In this document: positions 13,588-16,693 of the stretch, in pieces | Numbering within the stretch: the first letter of the stretch is position 1 | Layout: every line of letters starts with the position of its first letter | Assembly: GCA_964196325.1 (NCBI GenBank) | Contig: CAXMST010000034.1 | Coordinates: 1 to 16,693 of the forward strand | From: CAXMST01 sp964196325 | Lineage (GTDB): Bacteria > Actinomycetota > Thermoleophilia > Solirubrobacterales > 70-9 | DNA length: 16,693 nucleotides | Direction: 5' to 3' | The notes under the pieces: generated by a model | The model's input: the letters and a program-made list of their open reading frames with translations, nothing else | The model's database searches: none | Told to the model about the DNA's origin: nothing | Position numbers and translations under genes: made by a program

Positions 13588-14496
13588 CTACGCGGCCGCC
13601 CTGCGCGCGTTCTCTTCGATCAGATCGAGGTAGCGGGGGTATAGCGCCGGGGGCAGGTCGTGGCCCATCCCTTCGATGATCTCGAGTCGGGAGCCGGCGA
13701 TCGCTGCGGCTGTCTCACGGCCGGCGGCGAGCGGCACCAGGCGGTCCGAGTCGCCGTGGATCACGATCGTTGGCGCCCTGACTTGGCTCAGTTCTTTGGT
13801 CCGGTTCCCGGAGGCCAGGATGGCCATCATCTGGCGGGCGAAGCCGGCCGGGCAGTAGGAACGCTCGTAGGAGTGCAGAATCATCTCTCGGAGTCGGTCG
13901 GTGTCCAGCGGGTAGGTGGGCGAGGAGATCGCCTGGAAGGTGTCGAGCTGAGCCTCGATCGCCTGCTCGGGCGTGTCGGCGGGGCGCCTCAGCAGCTTGC
14001 GCAGGACGCTCGGGCTCGCCGTTGTCTGCGGGCTCCGACGACCGGTCGCGGACATCATCGAGCAGAGCGAGAGAACGCGGTCAGGGCGGCGAGCGGCGAG
14101 CGTCTGGCCGATCATTGCTCCCATCGAGACCCCGACCACATGGGCAGCCTCGAGCCCCAAGTGGTCGATCAGGCCCGCCGTGTCGGCTGCCATGTCGCCG
14201 AGGTCGTAGACCGCCGACCCGGTCACCCCGACCAAGCCCGCCGGCAGGTTAACGCGGCCGCTGAACTTGGACGAGCGGCCGACATCGCGATTGTCGAAAC
14301 GAACCACGTGGAAGCCCCGCGCGACCAGGCCCTCGCAGAAATCGGGATCCCAGCCCAGCATCTGAACCCCCAGGCCCATCACCAGCACGACCGTTTCGTC
14401 GGCCGGGTCGCCGAACTCCTCGTAGCAGAGCACGAGCTTGTTCAAGTCGGCGAGCTGCTCGCCCGCCGCCTCCGCGTCGATAGCCTCGGGGCTCAT
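13588..14496 (-). CDS. Alpha/beta hydrolase
   Basis: The 302-residue product has the alpha/beta hydrolase fold. The oxyanion-region strand VVLVMGLGVQMLGWD (36-50) is followed by VVRFDNRDVGRSS (64-76) and the nucleophile elbow GVSMGAMIG (Ser124). The acid is Asp251 in HGDSDRLVP and the base His279 in GMGHDLP. The FDNRD-GRS pattern is common in esterase/aclacinomycin-methylesterase-like hydrolases, but the substrate cannot be read from sequence. I chose the ATG at 14496 over the GTG at 14526 because a TAGCGT box ends seven bases before it, fitting leaderless transcription; the longer form would also reach back to the ctaA start region. The gene is divergent from ctaA and convergent with tetR. 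Confidence 0.9.
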   Translation of the reverse strand: MSPEAIDAEAAGEQLADLNKLVLCYEEFGDPADETVVLVMGLGVQMLGWDPDFCEGLVARGFHVVRFDNRDVGRSSKFSGRVNLPAGLVGVTGSAVYDLGDMAADTAGLIDHLGLEAAHVVGVSMGAMIGQTLAARRPDRVLSLCSMMSATGRRSPQTTASPSVLRKLLRRPADTPEQAIEAQLDTFQAISSPTYPLDTDRLREMILHSYERSYCPAGFARQMMAILASGNRTKELSQVRAPTIVIHGDSDRLVPLAAGRETAAAIAGSRLEIIEGMGHDLPPALYPRYLDLIEENARRAAA

Positions 14497-14502
14497 CGCG
14501 TT

Positions 14503-14509
14503 TACGCTA
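14503..14509. promoter_or_regulatory. Overlapping divergent -10 boxes of the hydrolase gene and ctaA
   Basis: The seven bases TACGCTA contain TACGCT on the plus strand (14503-14508), 19 bases before the ctaA ATG. They also contain TAGCGT on the minus strand (14504-14509), seven bases before the hydrolase ATG. Both match TAnnnT. If both are real, RNA polymerase could serve only one gene at a time. Confidence 0.4.
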
Positions 14510-14527
14510 GCAGCGGGACTGAGCACG

Positions 14528-15484
14528 ATGATCGCGCGGATCCGGAACTTCTATCTGACTCCGAGTCAGTACTACGTCGTCGCTGCCGTGGCGTTGGCGT
14601 CGCTCGTACTGATCGTCTTCACGGGTGCCGCGGTACGCCTCACCGGCTCGGGCCTGGGCTGTCCGGATTGGCCCAGGTGCTACGGCGGCATCGTCGCGCC
14701 GGTCGAGTTCCACGCGTTGATCGAATGGGGAAACCGGGTCCTGACCGGATTCGTTGGGTTGGCCGTGATCGCGGCCAGCGCGCTCGCCTGGCGCCGTCGC
14801 CCCTTCCGACCCCACCTCGCTGCGCTTGGCGCCCTGTTGCCGATCGGGGTGATCTGTCAAGCGGCGCTCGGCGCTCTGGTGGTCGAGTCTGAGCTCGCGC
14901 CCGAGTTGGTCATGGGGCACTTCATCCTCTCGATGCTGTTGCTGGATGCGGCCTTCGCGCTTTTCTGGCTTGCCCGCTATGAGCGAGACGAGCGCCCGCG
15001 CTCCCGGGACCGGACCGGCGTCTGGGCGGTCCGCGGCTTGATCCCGATGGGCCAGCTCACGATCATCGCCGGCACGATGAGCACCGGCGCCGGCCCTCAC
15101 GCGGGCTCCTTCGAGGGCCAGCTCGTGCAGCGGTTCGACTTCCGTGGTGGCGAGACCCTGGAGTGGATGGTCGAGCGCCATTCGCTGATTGCCGCGATCT
15201 TCGGCCTCGCCGCGGTCGCGGTCCTGCTCTACCTGCGCCGCGATGGGGGCGACCGCAGAGCCCAGCGTCCGCTCCTGGTGGTGCTCGGCCTGCTCAGCAC
15301 CCAAGGGGCCGTCGGCGGGATTCAGTGGGCGCTCGAGCTGCCTGCGGGGATCGTCTGGGTGCACGTCGCACTGGCGACCCTGACCTGGGTGGCAATGCTC
15401 TGGACGGTCGCGACCGCCGGCCGTCTGGTGCCGCGAGAGGCCGAGGCGCCCGCCCGCCCACCGGCCCACCCCGCGGGAGCCTGA
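14528..15484 (+). CDS. ctaA: Heme A synthase (CtaA/COX15 family)
   Basis: This integral membrane enzyme oxidises the C8 methyl of heme O to make heme A for aa3-type cytochrome oxidase. The 318 residues form about eight transmembrane helices in two similar halves. Landmarks are GAAVRLTGSGLGCPDWPRC (33-51), with the conserved extracellular Cys45/Cys51 pair, and HALIEWGNRVLTG (62-74). Further landmarks are His131 (VMGHFILSM), the TGAGPHAG loop (186-193), His218 (ERHSLIAAIFG) and His279 (WVHVALATL). At the first-half ligand position an Asn69 replaces the His of the EYxHR-type motif, as I recall from other actinobacterial enzymes. The start is ATG at 14528; there is no Shine-Dalgarno, and a TACGCT box lies 19 bases upstream. 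The Pro/Ala-rich last ~15 residues are a cytoplasmic tail. No ctaB or oxidase genes are adjacent. Confidence 0.93.
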   Translation: MIARIRNFYLTPSQYYVVAAVALASLVLIVFTGAAVRLTGSGLGCPDWPRCYGGIVAPVEFHALIEWGNRVLTGFVGLAVIAASALAWRRRPFRPHLAALGALLPIGVICQAALGALVVESELAPELVMGHFILSMLLLDAAFALFWLARYERDERPRSRDRTGVWAVRGLIPMGQLTIIAGTMSTGAGPHAGSFEGQLVQRFDFRGGETLEWMVERHSLIAAIFGLAAVAVLLYLRRDGGDRRAQRPLLVVLGLLSTQGAVGGIQWALELPAGIVWVHVALATLTWVAMLWTVATAGRLVPREAEAPARPPAHPAGA

Positions 15485-15541
15485 TCGCGCCGGCGCTCGG
15501 CCACCGCGAGCGGGTGCCTCTCGCGCTGCCGGGCTCCGAGA

Positions 15542-15547
15542 TACGCT
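15542..15547 (+). promoter_or_regulatory. Candidate leaderless -10 box for the response regulator gene
   Basis: TACGCT, identical to the plus-strand box before ctaA, ends seven bases before the in-frame TTG at 15555. This supports that TTG as the original start of the broken gene. Confidence 0.4.
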
Positions 15548-15554
15548 GAGTGGG

Positions 15555-16609
15555 TTGGAGGGAAGTGAGCTGACACCAAAGGTGCTCGTCGTCGAGGACG
15601 ATCCGGGCTAGGGGCCGTTGATTCTGCGCATGCTGGTCGCGGGCGCCTGCGAGCCGACCCTCGCGCGGACCGCCGATCAAGCGCTGGCCGCCTGCGAAAC
15701 GGTGACAGCTTCGAGTTGGCGATCTGCGACCTCGGCCTGCCCGGCAGCGACGGCCTCGAGCTGATCCCGCGGCTGCGCCGGCAGGCGCCTGAGATCGCGA
15801 TCGTGGTCGCTACCGGCATCAGCGACACCCGCACGGCAGGCGCCGCCACCGAGCTCGGGGCCTTCGGCTGTCTGATCAAGCCGTTCGATCAGAACCAGCT
15901 CCTGATCACCGTCGAGAACGCGCTGCACCGGCGCCAGCTCGAGATCGGCGAGCGGCGCCGCCAGGACGAGCTCGAGGGGATGGTCGACGAGCGGGGAGCT
16001 ACGGCGGACGGTCTCGGAGCTGCGCGAGTCGCGCCAGGAGACGATCGAGAAGCTGATGCGAGCGTTGCAGATGCGCGACGGGGCGACCGGCGCTCACGTC
16101 GAGAGGATCGGGCAGCTCGCTGAGGCGCTCTCACGTTGGGTCGGGATCGACCCCGAGCGGGCACGTTCGATCGGACTCGCGGCCCGCATGCACGACATCG
16201 GCAAGATCGGGGTGCCCGATCGTGTGCTGCTCAAGCCCGGTCCGATCGATCCGGAGGAGCGGCGTGAGATGGAGCGCCACCCGGCGATCGGCCTTGAGAT
16301 CCTGCTCAACCCGAAGACGGAGCTGCCGCGGTTGGCGACAACGATCGCTGGTACCCACCACGAGCGCTTCGACGACAACGGCTACCCCGACGGGCTGGCC
16401 GGTGAGGGGATCCCGATCGAGGGCAGGATCGCCGCGATCGCCGCTGTCTTCGATGCCCCGCACTCCGAGCGCTCCTATCGGCCGGCGCTGCCGCCTGCCA
16501 AGGCGTTGGCGATCATGGAGGAGGGTCGGGGGGCCAGTTCGACCCGGCGATCCTCGAGGTCTTCCTCTCGCACTACTCGGAGGCGATAGCAGTCATCGGC
16601 CGCGGCTGA
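15555..16609 (+). pseudogene. Broken response regulator/HD-GYP phosphodiesterase (RpfG-like)
   Basis: The intact ancestor would be a receiver domain, a coiled-coil linker and an HD-GYP domain that hydrolyses cyclic di-GMP. The receiver has KVLVVEDD, then AICDLGLPGSDGLEL with the phospho-acceptor Asp, VATG and IKPFD. The HD-GYP part has HDIGKIGVPD and HHERFDDNGYPDGL. Four lesions break it: an in-frame TAG at 15609-15611; an apparent one-base loss near 15696-15703; one extra G in GGGG at 15993-15996; and one G lost from the run at 16528-16533. Correcting the three indels gives 1056 bases, exactly 352 codons, with the domains in order. The usual FDALTSDRPYRP segment reads FDAPHSERSYRP, which hints at genuine decay. 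Several homopolymer sequencing errors are the alternative. Confidence 0.82.
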
Positions 16610-16638
16610 GCGGGGCCCGCCGCACCCGGTCGTAGCTA

Positions 16639-16693
16639 CTAGAGGTTGCGGGGGTGGCGAGCCTTGTAGTTCTCGGAGGTGGAGCGCTTGTCC
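16639..16693 (-). CDS. 3' end of an unidentified gene, cut by the window end
   Basis: The minus strand reads seventeen residues ending KARHPRNL and then TAG, followed at once by a second in-frame TAG (16636-16638). The basic, Tyr/Asn-containing stretch looks like a real conserved C-terminus and the tandem stops support a gene end, but I cannot name the protein. It converges on the broken HD-GYP gene with 29 bases between. Confidence 0.45.
   Translation of the reverse strand, partial: DKRSTSENYKARHPRNL

Noticed and set aside
13660..14892. A 410-codon plus-strand open frame opposite the hydrolase gene and into ctaA
   Set aside because: The real hydrolase and ctaA have complete motifs in other frames; this frame has none.
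15494..15512. CGCTCG/CGAGCG stem-loop after ctaA as a terminator
   Set aside because: A six-base stem with no T-tract is common by chance in GC-rich sequence.
1..16693. A defence island, biosynthetic cluster or mobile element
   Set aside because: The genes are mostly housekeeping, respiratory or redox functions with no transposase, integrase, toxin or defence domains visible.

Overview
The window reads as a piece of a high-GC actinobacterial chromosome, most likely from the Thermoleophilia/Solirubrobacterales side of the phylum. This is an inference from strong G/C third-position bias, frequent GTG/TTG starts, actinobacterial-looking NuoA/B and CtaA proteins, and several genes that seem to be transcribed without a leader. 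I see no tRNA, rRNA, CRISPR array, insertion sequence, integrase or phage gene. Coding density is very high: no stretch above 300 bases lacks a gene, and the longest gaps are 8978-9160 and 11826-11937.

Left part (1-6914). A DsbA-like thiol-disulfide oxidoreductase, cut by the window start, converges on a five-gene complex I block, nuoA-B-C-D-E, on the minus strand. nuoC, nuoD and nuoE are tightly packed or overlapping. The nuoF-N part of the complex is not here. Divergent from nuoA is a small four-helix membrane protein. It is followed by a convergent FMN-binding flavin reductase, then a single-heme cytochrome c lipoprotein on the plus strand. Seryl-tRNA synthetase follows four bases later and appears to begin with a CTG codon.

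Middle part (6983-11825). An NfeD-like/SPFH (stomatin-like) membrane pair and a methionine sulfoxide reductase B lie on the minus strand. A double-hotdog acyl-CoA thioesterase (plus) follows. Next is a minus-strand pair: an endonuclease/exonuclease/phosphatase (EEP) protein, whose N-terminal membrane region is interrupted by an in-frame TAG, and an ATP-grasp enzyme five bases downstream.

Right part (11866-16693). An AT-rich palindrome spans the predicted promoter of a two-gene unit: an R2-like ligand-binding oxidase (ferritin-like di-metal protein) and a TetR regulator. This looks like a self-contained regulated oxidase module. An alpha/beta hydrolase (minus) and heme A synthase CtaA (plus) are divergent and share an overlapping -10 region. 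A response-regulator/HD-GYP phosphodiesterase gene follows, broken by one stop codon and three apparent single-base indels. The last bases hold the 3' end of another minus-strand gene.

Common threads are aerobic respiration (complex I, cytochrome c, heme A synthesis) and redox or repair functions (DsbA-like, MsrB, flavin reductase, R2lox). The observations most worth a second look are the palindromic operator with its oxidase/TetR pair, the two interrupted genes, the CTG start of serS, and a recurring TAnnnT box 6-10 bases before start codons.
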